From positions 143,329 through 207,328 of the forward strand of contig DASYQS010000024.1 in the NCBI GenBank assembly GCA_036005185.1: a stretch of 64,000 nt of DNA, read 5' to 3'. How positions within the stretch are numbered: position 1 is the first letter of the stretch; each line of letters starts with the position of its first letter. The stretch comes from VBAU01 sp036005185 (GTDB lineage: Bacteria > Bacteroidota > Bacteroidia > Chitinophagales > Chitinophagaceae). This document shows, in pieces, positions 35,851 through 43,244 of the stretch. A model generated the notes under the pieces. It was not told the DNA's origin, ran no database searches, and saw only the letters and a list, made by a program, of their open reading frames with translations. The translations under genes and the position numbers were made by a program.

Positions 35851-36285
35851 TCAGGCAGCAGCAACCGTTTTTTTACTCATTCCCATAACCCAACCTACTG
35901 CGGCACCGGTAATGGCCGACATAACTGCAAAAGCAGCAACATCAGCAGCGAGCCCTTTTAATGACGTTATTATTGTAGAAATTCCATACATGGTGAGATC
36001 AAAACTGAGACATACTAATAATCCCACAATAAAACCTACGCCGGCCCCTGCCCCTGCTGATGCAGCATTGGATTTACCAATGACATAAGCCAAAAGAAAG
36101 CCTCCGGCAACCTGTCCTAAAATTAGTGCCCACCAGATTGTGTCGGCATCTGCCCGCATTGTACCAGGAGCAGACATGTTGTTTGCCATAAAATCTTTTA
36201 GTAACATGCCGTAGACAAGCCAACCAAGGAGAAAATAAACAATACCGCCGACGATGCCGCCAACGATGAATTTCTGTGAATTCAT
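35851..36285 (-). CDS. Four-helix membrane protein, glycine-rich
   Basis: 144 residues, four membrane segments with many Gly and Ala (KFIVGGIVGGIVYFLLGWLVYGML, WWALILGQVAGGFLLAYVIG, AGAGAGVGFIVGLLVCLSFDL, AVMSAITGAAVGWVMGM). The spacing resembles uncharacterised integral membrane proteins of the phylum. Function unknown. A strong terminator follows. Confidence 0.75.
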   Translation of the reverse strand: MNSQKFIVGGIVGGIVYFLLGWLVYGMLLKDFMANNMSAPGTMRADADTIWWALILGQVAGGFLLAYVIGKSNAASAGAGAGVGFIVGLLVCLSFDLTMYGISTIITSLKGLAADVAAFAVMSAITGAAVGWVMGMSKKTVAAA

Positions 36286-36441
36286 AATAGTTGATTTTGG
36301 TTAAAAAATGTTTTGGCCATTGAATATACTTACTTATTCACCGTTTTTGAAATAAAGTAATAAACAGAATGTGCTTAGAGGTACTAAGTGGCGCATTATA
36401 ATTATTGAAATGCCGGGTTTAATAAAGATTGTTCCAAAAAA

Positions 36442-36467
36442 AATCCCGCTTCGGTTGAAGCGGGATT
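36442..36467 (-). terminator. Terminator downstream of the 39-residue frame
   Basis: Perfect 11-bp stem (AATCCCGCTTC / GAAGCGGGATT) with loop GGTT and T-runs on both sides. It starts 3 bp after the stop of the 36470-36589 frame on the minus strand. Confidence 0.85.
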
Positions 36468-36469
36468 TT

Positions 36470-36589
36470 TTAGAAAATTGCATAAGGATGATCAAACCAA
36501 TCATTGTCATCCTTTCCTCGGTATTTTTTGAACCATCGCCTTATTTTTTTAATTAACTCATTGAAACGAACAGAAAGACAAGTTTTCAT
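36470..36589 (-). CDS. Possible 39-residue small protein after groEL
   Basis: Reading the minus strand from ATG 36589 gives MKTCLSVRFNELIKKIRRWF, then a basic turn, DDNDWFDHPYAIF and stop. The strongly basic amphipathic first half and acidic/aromatic tail do not look random, and the stop lies 3 bp from a strong terminator. It is about 110 bp downstream of groEL on the same strand. No family recognised and no clear ribosome site, so it may be a remnant of a longer gene. Confidence 0.45.
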   Translation of the reverse strand: MKTCLSVRFNELIKKIRRWFKKYRGKDDNDWFDHPYAIF

Positions 36590-36612
36590 AACTATTCATT
36601 TTTATAGGTTAA

Positions 36613-36689
36613 CAAATAAGTCAGTAGTCATAAAGGTCAAATGGGTCAAATAGAATTTCATAATCTATATGACCCATATGACTTATTTG
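36613..36689. repeat. Long imperfect inverted repeat just after groEL
   Basis: CAAATAAGTCA (36613-36623) pairs with TGACTTATTTG (36679-36689) and, inside, ATGGGTCA (36641-36648) with TGACCCAT (36670-36677). It begins 11 bp after the groEL stop on the minus strand and may protect or terminate the mRNA. Confidence 0.6.
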
Positions 36690-36699
36690 ACTTGGGTTT

Positions 36700-38334
36700 T
36701 TAGTAATCCATTCCGCCCATGCCTGGTCCACCAGCCGGCATGTGAGGTTCTTCTTTCTTTGGTTTGTCAGCAACTACACATTCGGTAGTCAATAACATAC
36801 CTGCAATAGAAGCTGCATTTTCCAAAGCAATACGTGTAACTTTTGTTGGATCAATTACACCAGCTTTGAAAAGATTTTCATATACTTCCGTGCGGGCATT
36901 AAAACCGTAATCAGCTTTTCCCTCTTTTACTTTTTGTACAACGATGGAACCTTCAATACCACTGTTGACAACAATCTGGCGAATAGGTTCTTCCAATGCT
37001 CTTTTTACAATAGCAATACCTGTCGTTTCATCTTCATTAGCGCCTTTCAGCTTCTCCAATGATTCCACCGCACGGATGAATGCCACACCACCACCGGGAA
37101 CAATACCTTCTTCCACAGCAGCCCTTGTTGCATGCAGAGCATCATCTACACGGTCTTTCTTTTCTTTCATCTCTATTTCAGTGGCTGCACCTATATTCAA
37201 AACGGCAACACCACCACTCAATTTTGCCAGACGCTCTTGTAATTTTTCTTTATCGTAATCAGAAGTAGTTGTATCGATTTGTGCTTTTATCTGGTTTACA
37301 CGGGCTGTAATATCTTCTTTCTTTCCTTTGCCACCTACAATAGTAGTATTGTCTTTATCAATCACTACTCTTTCAGCACGGCCAAGGTAAGAAAGATCAG
37401 CATTCTCCAGTTTGTATCCCTGCTCTTCGCTCACTACAATGCCTTTTGTCAAAATAGCAATATCCTGAAGCATTTCTTTACGGCGGTCGCCAAAGCCCGG
37501 AGCTTTTACTGCAGCCACTTTAATAGTACCACGTAATTTGTTTACTACTAATGTTGCTAGTGCCTCACCTTCCAGATCTTCAGAAATAATGAGCAACTGT
37601 GCACTTTGCTGAGCTACTTTTTCAAGAATATGAAGTATGTCCTTCATGTTGCTGATCTTTTTATCATAGATCAGGATGTAGGGTTTATCAAGCTCTGCTT
37701 CCATTTTTTCGCTATTGGTAACGAAGTAAGCAGAAATATAACCACGATCAAATTGCATACCTTCTACTATTTCAATTCCGGTTTCTGTACCCTTGGCTTC
37801 CTCAACGGTTATCACACCATCTTTGCCAACCTTACCAAATGCTTCAGCTATCAGTTTTCCAATATTTTCATCGTTATTAGCAGAAATAGCAGCTACTTGC
37901 TGAATTTTTTTGCTATCCGTACCCACAGCCTGGGATTGTCCTGCGAGGTGCTCAACAACCTTCACTACAGCTTTTTCAATACCTCTTTTCAAATCCATTG
38001 GGTTAGCGCCGGCCGCCACATTTTTCAAACCTTCGCTGATGATAGATTGTGCAAGAACTGTAGCCGTTGTTGTACCATCACCTGCGATATCAGCGGTTTT
38101 TGATGCAACTTCTTTCAGCATTTGTGCTCCCATGTTTTCAATGGGGTCCTCTAGCTCAATTTCCTTTGCTACTGTTACGCCATCTTTCGTAATACCAGGA
38201 GCGCCAAATTTCTTTTCAAGAACCACATTGCGGCCTTTTGGACCAAGTGTCACTCTTACCGCATTAGCGAGGATATCAACACCCCTTTTCATTTTATTTC
38301 TTGCTTCTATGTCGAAGAAGAGTTGTTTTGCCAT
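36700..38334 (-). CDS. groL: 60-kDa chaperonin GroEL
   Basis: 544 residues, full length. N-terminal AKQLFFDIEARNKMKRGVDILANAVRVTLGPKGRNVVLEK, the ATP motif AGDGTTTATVLAQ, the signature AAVEEGIVPGGGVAFIRA and a GGM-type C-terminus (MPAGGPGMGGMDY). It assembles the double-ring folding chamber closed by GroES, which is encoded upstream. The spacer to groES is 128 bp and contains a copy of a repeat module, so coupling is looser than in most genomes. Confidence 0.99.
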   Translation of the reverse strand: MAKQLFFDIEARNKMKRGVDILANAVRVTLGPKGRNVVLEKKFGAPGITKDGVTVAKEIELEDPIENMGAQMLKEVASKTADIAGDGTTTATVLAQSIISEGLKNVAAGANPMDLKRGIEKAVVKVVEHLAGQSQAVGTDSKKIQQVAAISANNDENIGKLIAEAFGKVGKDGVITVEEAKGTETGIEIVEGMQFDRGYISAYFVTNSEKMEAELDKPYILIYDKKISNMKDILHILEKVAQQSAQLLIISEDLEGEALATLVVNKLRGTIKVAAVKAPGFGDRRKEMLQDIAILTKGIVVSEEQGYKLENADLSYLGRAERVVIDKDNTTIVGGKGKKEDITARVNQIKAQIDTTTSDYDKEKLQERLAKLSGGVAVLNIGAATEIEMKEKKDRVDDALHATRAAVEEGIVPGGGVAFIRAVESLEKLKGANEDETTGIAIVKRALEEPIRQIVVNSGIEGSIVVQKVKEGKADYGFNARTEVYENLFKAGVIDPTKVTRIALENAASIAGMLLTTECVVADKPKKEEPHMPAGGPGMGGMDY

Positions 38335-38400
38335 AACTTAATAATTTTAGTTTGAAGATTTTTGTTTTTGTTCTCAACCGAATATTTCTATTTTACTTTA

Positions 38401-38436
38401 GTTGCGTCGCACTCTTGTGCGTTCTTTTCGTTACTG
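38401..38436 (+). repeat. Repeat module 2 copy in the groES-groEL spacer
   Basis: GTTGCGTCGCACTCTTGTGC followed by GTTCTTTTCGTTACTGAG. It contains a perfect CGCAC-TCTT-GTGCG hairpin and matches the modules at 19099-19132 (+) and 43121-43150 (-). Here it reads against the direction of the chaperonin genes. Confidence 0.6.
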
Positions 38437-38462
38437 AGCTTTCGATTTAAGCTCGCAGTTGT

Positions 38463-38744
38463 TTATACTATTGCCAGTATATCACTTTCTCTCATAATCA
38501 GGTAATCCTCGCCTTCGATCTGAATCTCCGTTCCGGAATATTTTCCGTAAAGGACTGTATTTCCTGGCTTTACTGTTACTGGTTCATCTTTTTTGCCTGG
38601 TCCGGCAGCTATAACAGTACCGCGTTGAGGTTTTTCCTTTGCAGTATCAGGAATAATAATACCGCCTGCTGTCTTTTCTTCAGCAGCAGCCGGTTTCACG
38701 ATCACCCTGTCATGAAGCGGGGTAACATTTAACTTCTTAGCCAT
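38463..38744 (-). CDS. groS: 10-kDa co-chaperonin GroES
   Basis: 93 residues from ATG 38744 (MAKKLNVTPLHDRVIVKPAA). A frame extending upstream to 38804 would begin upstream of the likely promoter box at 38802-38809 and is not used. Other marks: GGIIIPDTAKEKPQRGTVIAAGPG, VLYGKYSGTEI and the C-terminal DYLIMRESDILAIV. It forms the lid of GroEL and should be co-expressed with it. Confidence 0.98.
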   Translation of the reverse strand: MAKKLNVTPLHDRVIVKPAAAEEKTAGGIIIPDTAKEKPQRGTVIAAGPGKKDEPVTVKPGNTVLYGKYSGTEIQIEGEDYLIMRESDILAIV

Positions 38745-38801
38745 AGTTGTATTGATTTTTGAGATTTTAAGAATGAAAAACCATTTTTTGGTTTGGGACG
38801 G

Positions 38802-38809
38802 CAAAGTTA
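38802..38809 (-). promoter_or_regulatory. Candidate -7 box of the groES-groEL promoter
   Basis: On the minus strand TAACTTTG, a match to the Bacteroidota TAnnTTTG box, about 58 bp upstream of the groES ATG. The -33 region has no obvious TTG; a CIRCE element was not seen. Confidence 0.5.
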
Positions 38810-39004
38810 GGCTAATTATGTGCCACTTGGAGCCTACATGAAAAATTTTCAGAAAGATGGATGATTATTATTTGTTATTGGCCCTGGCCAGGAAATTTTT
38901 TCAATTATTGATGTCATTTTTTCACTGATAATTGAATGGTACGGGATTTAGGAAGCCTTTTTTGGCGATTTTTCTTTTTATAAACCTTCAAACCGTCCAA
39001 GATT

Positions 39005-39202
39005 ATGAAAAAGGAAAGTCTTGAAAAACTGACATTAGCTGAATTATGCGACCTCTTGTTCGAAAACACGATCATTTTATTGGAATCAATGGACAAAAGG
39101 ACTGATGGAGTTACCCTACGTGACCAAAAAAAGCAAGTTGAGCTCATACAGGAAATGATCCGTAAAAAAAGAGCTGCAGGTAAAGAAGCTGGTCCATTAT
39201 GA
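39005..39202 (+). CDS. Small conserved-looking helical protein
   Basis: 65 residues, ATG 39005: MKKESLEKLTLAELCDLLFE, then TIILLESMDKRTDGVTLRDQKKQVELIQEMIRKKR. Balanced charge, leucine spacing and two predicted helices look like a real cytoplasmic protein, similar to short uncharacterised proteins of the phylum. It is convergent with aroC, overlapping its end by 6 bp. Confidence 0.6.
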   Translation: MKKESLEKLTLAELCDLLFENTIILLESMDKRTDGVTLRDQKKQVELIQEMIRKKRAAGKEAGPL

Positions 39203-40678
39203 GATTATTCTTGATATTTTCTGTTCCAACATCATAAGGTCAGCTAAAACAATAGCAGTTACAGCTTCGAGAATTACGGGTACCCTTAAAGCGATGCAAA
39301 GATCATGACGCCCTTTTACTGAAACATTTTCAATCTTACCTGTTTCCCAATTCAACGTATTTTGTTCTTTAGGTGTAGATGAAGTTGGTTTGATGACTAT
39401 ACGGAAAACAAGCTCATTTCCATTGGTGAGACCGCCTACGATACCACCTGCATGGTTAGTTCTTGTTTTTCCTTCCATATTCTCGATTGCATCGTTATGT
39501 TCGCTGCCAAACATTCGGGCCGCAGCAAAGCCAGTCCCAAATTCTATCCCTCTCACGGCGGGAATAGCAAATACAATATGACTAAGCAGGGATTCAGCAG
39601 AATCAAAAAAAGGCTCACCTAATCCTATAGGCAATCCACTGACCCGGCATTCAATAATACCCCCAATAGAATCTTTTTCATCGATGGCTTTTTGGAGTCC
39701 TTTTTCCAAATCGGTTTCTCCACCAATTTCTAGAATTGAAGAAGTTATTCTTATAGGAGGGAAGACCTCACCCTCCGACTCCCTCTCCAAAGGAGAGGGA
39801 GAGCTAGTCTCCGATTTTAGAAGTTTTCCTATTTCTCCCAGTACCCAATCCAATTTTTGCAATACGTCCTCGTTAGTAAACCTTATTAACCTGTAGCCAT
39901 TTTTTTGTAACGTTTTGGTTCTGAAGTCGTCTAATTTCTTCTGATCTTCTTCATTATGATAGCCACCATCAACCTCCACTACCAATTTTTGCTCTAAACA
40001 AACGAAGTCTGCAATATATCCCTCAATTGCATGCTGCCTTCTGAACTTTGAGTTTTTAATTTTTCGATTTCTCAATTCTTGCCATAAAAGCTCTTCAGCT
40101 TTTGTAGGATTTTGCCTGTTTTCTTTTGCATAATCTGAAACAAGTTTCCACTGTTCCGTTGTATTTGTAATGTAACCGGGGAGATCAGAGTGCTCGAAAA
40201 CCCCTCTCCTTTGGAGAGGTGTTTGGGGTGAGGTTTGAGCATACTCTAAAACTTTCTTCGCAACCACCCCCGCCGCCACCAATGCCACTGTCAATCTTCC
40301 ACTAAAGTGGCCGCTTCCCCGGTAATCTTCAAAGCCTGCAAATTTTTTATGAGCTACAAAATCGGCATGCCCAGGCCTGGGCACATCACGTTGCTTTTCA
40401 TAATCACCACTTCTGATATTCTTATTTTCAAATAAAATAGTTATAGGTGCTCCTGTGGTCTTGTCATTAAAAATTCCGCTTTTGAAAATGGGCAGATCTT
40501 CTTCTTGCCGCGGAGTTGTTCCTTTTTGTGTGCCGCCTTTTCTTTTTTCGAGATCAGGCAAAAAATCTTCAACCGTTAATGGCATTCCGGCAGGACATCC
40601 ATCTACTACAATCCCTACCGATTCGCCATGCGATTCACCAAAAATGGAAACACGAAATATGCGGCCAAAACTATTCAT
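39197..40678 (-). CDS. aroC: Chorismate synthase with an in-frame DUF559 nuclease insertion
   Basis: 493 residues against about 330-365 for normal chorismate synthases. Residues 1-148 and 306-493 together make a full enzyme: FGRIFRVSIFGESHGESVGIVVDG, RQEED, GHADFVAHKKFAGFEDYRGSG, FSGRLTVALVAAGVVAKK, then ETDLEKGLQKAIDEKDSIGG, GLGEPFFDSAESLLSHIVFAIPAVRGIEFG and NHAGGIVGGLTNG. Between them is a DUF559-type PD-(D/E)XK domain (about 185-290: AEELLWQELRNRKIK, FRRQHAIEGYIADFVC, KLVVEVDGGYH). The insert has no Met codon, so it can only be made as part of AroC or from a non-ATG start. The enzyme uses reduced FMN to convert EPSP to chorismate. Its start overlaps the aroA end by 8 bp. Whether the product is spliced, active as a fusion or impaired is unknown. 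Confidence 0.95.
   Translation of the reverse strand: MNSFGRIFRVSIFGESHGESVGIVVDGCPAGMPLTVEDFLPDLEKRKGGTQKGTTPRQEEDLPIFKSGIFNDKTTGAPITILFENKNIRSGDYEKQRDVPRPGHADFVAHKKFAGFEDYRGSGHFSGRLTVALVAAGVVAKKVLEYAQTSPQTPLQRRGVFEHSDLPGYITNTTEQWKLVSDYAKENRQNPTKAEELLWQELRNRKIKNSKFRRQHAIEGYIADFVCLEQKLVVEVDGGYHNEEDQKKLDDFRTKTLQKNGYRLIRFTNEDVLQKLDWVLGEIGKLLKSETSSPSPLERESEGEVFPPIRITSSILEIGGETDLEKGLQKAIDEKDSIGGIIECRVSGLPIGLGEPFFDSAESLLSHIVFAIPAVRGIEFGTGFAAARMFGSEHNDAIENMEGKTRTNHAGGIVGGLTNGNELVFRIVIKPTSSTPKEQNTLNWETGKIENVSVKGRHDLCIALRVPVILEAVTAIVLADLMMLEQKISRIIS
39766..40233. mobile_element. 468-bp DUF559 element with terminal inverted palindromes, inside aroC
   Basis: Left end 39766-39800 reads CCTCACCC, a short spacer, then the palindrome TCCCTCTCCAAAGGAGAGGGA. 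Right end 40201-40233 reads CCCCTCTCCTTTGGAGAGG then GTGTTTGGGGTGAGG. Reverse-complementing the right end gives CCTCACCC and CTCCAAAGGAGAGGG at matching places, so the two ends are inverted copies with the tails pointing outwards. The length, 468 bp, is 156 codons exactly, and the frame stays open throughout. The cargo is only the DUF559 domain. I see no obvious target duplication. Calling it mobile is inference from structure. Confidence 0.75.
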
Positions 40679-42008
40679 GAAATTTGATCTTCGGGTTTAA
40701 AGATACATCAGCACCGAGTTTTTTGAGATCATCATAAAAATCGGGATAAGATTTTTTTACAGCATCTGCTTCCTCGATCTCTGTTTCTCCTGTCGCTTTT
40801 AATGCTGCAACTGCACAAGCCATGGCAATACGATGGTCATGATGTGAATGAACTTTTGCACCCTTCACAGTTTTACCTCCATGTATGATCATTGCATCAT
40901 CATTTACTTCAATCACCACTCCCATTTTTCCAAACTCTTGCTGTAATGAAACTGCACGGTTACTTTCTTTATGCGTTAATCTGTTTACTCCTTTAATTTT
41001 TGTTTCTCCATTGCAATATGCAGCTAGAGCAACAAGCGGAGGAAAAAGATCAGGACAGTCGTTGGCATCAAATTCAAATGACTTCATTTCAGCAGGGCGA
41101 ATTTTTATTCCTTTCGCTTCTATGGCAAAGTTGGCATTGGCTTTACTCAATGCTCCCATCACGGCTTTATCAGCTTGGGTTGACATCATATCCAAACCAT
41201 GTATTGTAATGGGCCCTGCAATCGCGCCAGCTACTAATAAAAATGCTCCCCCGCTCCAATCGCCTTCAACAGTATAAAGCCCCCCAACCCCCGAAGGGGG
41301 AGTTTGTGAAGAGTCATTGTGAAATATAAATTCCTCATAGTTCAGGTTCTCGGGCACATTTAGTCCAAATTGTTTCATTACATCTAATGTCAAATCGATA
41401 TAAGGTTTGCTTTTTAAATCACGAACTCTTATTGAAACTTTCGAATTGTCTGAGTCTCCAAAAGCCCCTCCTTCGGAGGGGTTTGGGGAGGCCGCATAAG
41501 ACATTAATAGGCCAGTTAAAAATTGGGAGCTCAATGACCCATCAATTTCAATATTCTGAGGCTTCAACGGCCCCTTTACTTTTATAGGAAGCTTGCCATT
41601 ATTTGATCGAACTTCCACCCCAAGCTGCGGAAGTATCTCATCAAAAAAATCCATAGGCCGATTTAACAAGCTACCACCGCCGTTAATAGTAATTTTCTTT
41701 TCACTTAAAGCTACAATGGGTGTAAACATACGGATACTTAAACCGCTTTCTCCACAATTGATCTCATCTGAAATTGGAACGATACCATTGCTTTTCACAA
41801 TTACCTCCGCCCCATTTATTTCAATCTTAGCACCGAGTCTTTGAATAATATCAAGAGCCGCTTTATCATCGTTGCTATGACCAGGATTTTTAAGAATACT
41901 TGTTCCATTACATAACAAAGCAGCGGCACAGGCCCTTTGCATCGAGCTTTTGGAAGCCGGCGCTTGAATAACTCCTGATAAATTTGATGGTTGAATAATT
42001 GCAATCAT
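40671..42008 (-). CDS. aroA: EPSP synthase (3-phosphoshikimate 1-carboxyvinyltransferase) with two in-frame repeats
   Basis: 445 residues. Joins phosphoshikimate and PEP to EPSP. Marks: ASKSSMQRACAAALLCNG, NCGESGLSIRMFTPI, GSLSSQFLTGLLMSYAA, VEGDWSGGAFLLVAGAIAG, DCPDLFPPLVALAAYCNGETKI, RLTHKESNRA and HDHRIAMACAVAALKA. Two short foreign-looking loops, SPNPSEGGAFGDSD and SSQTPPSGVGGL, are encoded by palindromic repeats (41463-41492 and 41279-41305) and explain the slightly greater length. The gene abuts aroB with no spacer and overlaps aroC by 8 bp, so it is a tight operon. Confidence 0.96.
   Translation of the reverse strand: MIAIIQPSNLSGVIQAPASKSSMQRACAAALLCNGTSILKNPGHSNDDKAALDIIQRLGAKIEINGAEVIVKSNGIVPISDEINCGESGLSIRMFTPIVALSEKKITINGGGSLLNRPMDFFDEILPQLGVEVRSNNGKLPIKVKGPLKPQNIEIDGSLSSQFLTGLLMSYAASPNPSEGGAFGDSDNSKVSIRVRDLKSKPYIDLTLDVMKQFGLNVPENLNYEEFIFHNDSSQTPPSGVGGLYTVEGDWSGGAFLLVAGAIAGPITIHGLDMMSTQADKAVMGALSKANANFAIEAKGIKIRPAEMKSFEFDANDCPDLFPPLVALAAYCNGETKIKGVNRLTHKESNRAVSLQQEFGKMGVVIEVNDDAMIIHGGKTVKGAKVHSHHDHRIAMACAVAALKATGETEIEEADAVKKSYPDFYDDLKKLGADVSLNPKIKFHE
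41279..41305. repeat. Palindromic repeat translated within aroA (copy 1)
   Basis: Tail CCCCCCAAC followed by the stem CCCCCGAAGGGGG. On the coding strand it is read as TPPSGVGG. Tail points to lower coordinates. Confidence 0.7.
41463..41492. repeat. Palindromic repeat translated within aroA (copy 2)
   Basis: Stem CCCCTCCTTCGGAGGGG followed by tail TTTGGGGAGG. On the coding strand it is read as SPNPSEGGAF. Tail points to higher coordinates, so the two aroA copies face away from each other, like the ends of the aroC element. Confidence 0.75.
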
Positions 42009-43028
42009 TTATAAATCCCGAATGATTTTTTCTAATTGATTGATTGAAATTTGTTTTACGATTCCTTTTCCAATCTTTTCTAACAAAACATAATTCATTT
42101 CCTTTCTTTCTCTCTTTTTATCCATCTTCAGCACAGTAAAAACTTTCTGCTTGTCAAACTTGGCGTATGTGGGCAAGCCATATTTCTCTAACACTTCAAC
42201 TACCCTGTTGGTTTCTTTGAACCCGGTCATTTGTTCTGAAATATGACAGGCATAGGTCATGCCGATGGAAATAGCCTGGCCATGTGATAATTCATATTGA
42301 TTTTCCAAAGCATGCCCCAAAGTATGGCCAAAGTTCAAAAGTCTTCTATCGCCTTTTTCAAACTCATCCTGCTGCACAACTTTTGTTTTTAAGACAACAT
42401 TTCGCTTAACTAACTCGGTAATTAAATTCTTTTTGGCTTGATAAGTTTTAGGTGAATTTTTTTCCAACTCTCCGAACATGACTGCATCTTTAATGCAGGC
42501 GTGTTTAATGATCTCCGCAAAGCCATTTATCCATTCCGATTGCGGAAGAGTGCTTAAAAATATAAGATCATGCAGAATAAATGATGGCTGACGAATAGTG
42601 CCGACCAGGTTTTTATAAACACCCACATCAATCCCATTCTTACCACCAATAGAAGCATCAACCATTGACAGCAGCGTAGTAGGAATAAATCCAAAATTGA
42701 TTCCCCGCATGTAAATGGAAGCTACATAACCTGTAATATCGGTAACAACGCCTCCGCCAACTCCAATCAATGTCGTTTTTCTGTCAGCCTGCATGTCAAT
42801 AAGCTGCTCAATGACTGAATCTGCTGTCGGCTGTGCTTTATACTCTTCTCCGGGTTTAAGGATAATTACATTCCAGTTTTTGAATCGTTTTTGATGGTAC
42901 TTGAAAATATTTTCATCAGTAATGATGATGGAGTTTTTTTGGTCAACAATTTCCTTCAGATGACTAAAGCCGTAAGCCAGATAATAATCGGTTGATGAAT
43001 TGGAAAATTTGTATGTGAGTTTGTTCAT
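42009..43028 (-). CDS. aroB: 3-dehydroquinate synthase
   Basis: 339 residues. Converts DAHP to 3-dehydroquinate with NAD+ and a divalent metal. Marks: ITDENIFKYH, LKPGEEYKAQPTADSVIEQL, GVGGGVVTDITGYVASIYMRGINFGFIPTTLLSMVDASIGGKNGID, and the metal ligands in NFGHTLGHALENQYELSHGQAISIGM. The ATG at 43028 directly follows the repeat palindrome in the spacer. First of three abutting genes (aroB-aroA-aroC). Confidence 0.97.
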   Translation of the reverse strand: MNKLTYKFSNSSTDYYLAYGFSHLKEIVDQKNSIIITDENIFKYHQKRFKNWNVIILKPGEEYKAQPTADSVIEQLIDMQADRKTTLIGVGGGVVTDITGYVASIYMRGINFGFIPTTLLSMVDASIGGKNGIDVGVYKNLVGTIRQPSFILHDLIFLSTLPQSEWINGFAEIIKHACIKDAVMFGELEKNSPKTYQAKKNLITELVKRNVVLKTKVVQQDEFEKGDRRLLNFGHTLGHALENQYELSHGQAISIGMTYACHISEQMTGFKETNRVVEVLEKYGLPTYAKFDKQKVFTVLKMDKKRERKEMNYVLLEKIGKGIVKQISINQLEKIIRDL

Positions 43029-43030
43029 GT

Positions 43031-43243
43031 ACCCCCAAACCCCCTAAAGGGGCTTTTGAACCCTAAAGTTGAAATGACTTTAAAGTCGATTAACTAATAA
43101 CTACTTTCGTTTGCATAATAGCGAACAAAAAACACAAGAGTGCGACGCAACAGAAACTTAATAGTCTCTTTCTACAATTCAGAAATCAAGAATAAACAAA
43201 AATATATTCGGCCTAAGTTCTCCGCTTTAGACGGAGACAGAGG
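43031..43243 (-). repeat. Three-module composite repeat filling the spacer before aroB
   Basis: On the minus strand, module 1 (43243-43212) CCTCTGTCTCCG...CGGAGAACTTAGG, module 2 (43150-43121) TTGCGTCGCACTCTTGTG, module 3 (43057-43031) AAGCCCCTTTAGGGGG with tail TTTGGGGGT. Order and orientation match the etfB-etfA spacer. Module 1 begins two bases after the upstream stop codon and module 3 ends two bases before the aroB ATG. Confidence 0.75.
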
Positions 43244-43244
43244 G

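Larger units (their letters stand above)
36286..36699. other. 414-bp gap after groEL: two hairpins and a short frame
   Basis: It holds a bidirectional terminator (36442-36467), a 39-codon minus-strand frame (36470-36589) and a long imperfect inverted repeat (36613-36689). The portion 36286-36440 is AT-rich and I see nothing in it. Confidence 0.6.

Noticed and set aside
36371..36556. 61-codon plus-strand frame opposite the 39-residue frame
   Set aside because: It runs through the terminator hairpin as codons and has no protein-like pattern.
37606..38341. Long plus-strand frames opposite groEL
   Set aside because: They are shadows of the groEL codons; no signal, domain or start context.
38745..38830. 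Sigma-54-like TGGCAC motif upstream of groES
   Set aside because: The second half TTGC lies at the wrong spacing, so it is not a sigma-54 promoter.
39197..40678. AroC insert as an intein
   Set aside because: There is no Cys/Ser N-terminal splice residue with intein block A, no HN-Cys/Ser C-terminal block, and the ends are palindromic repeats instead.
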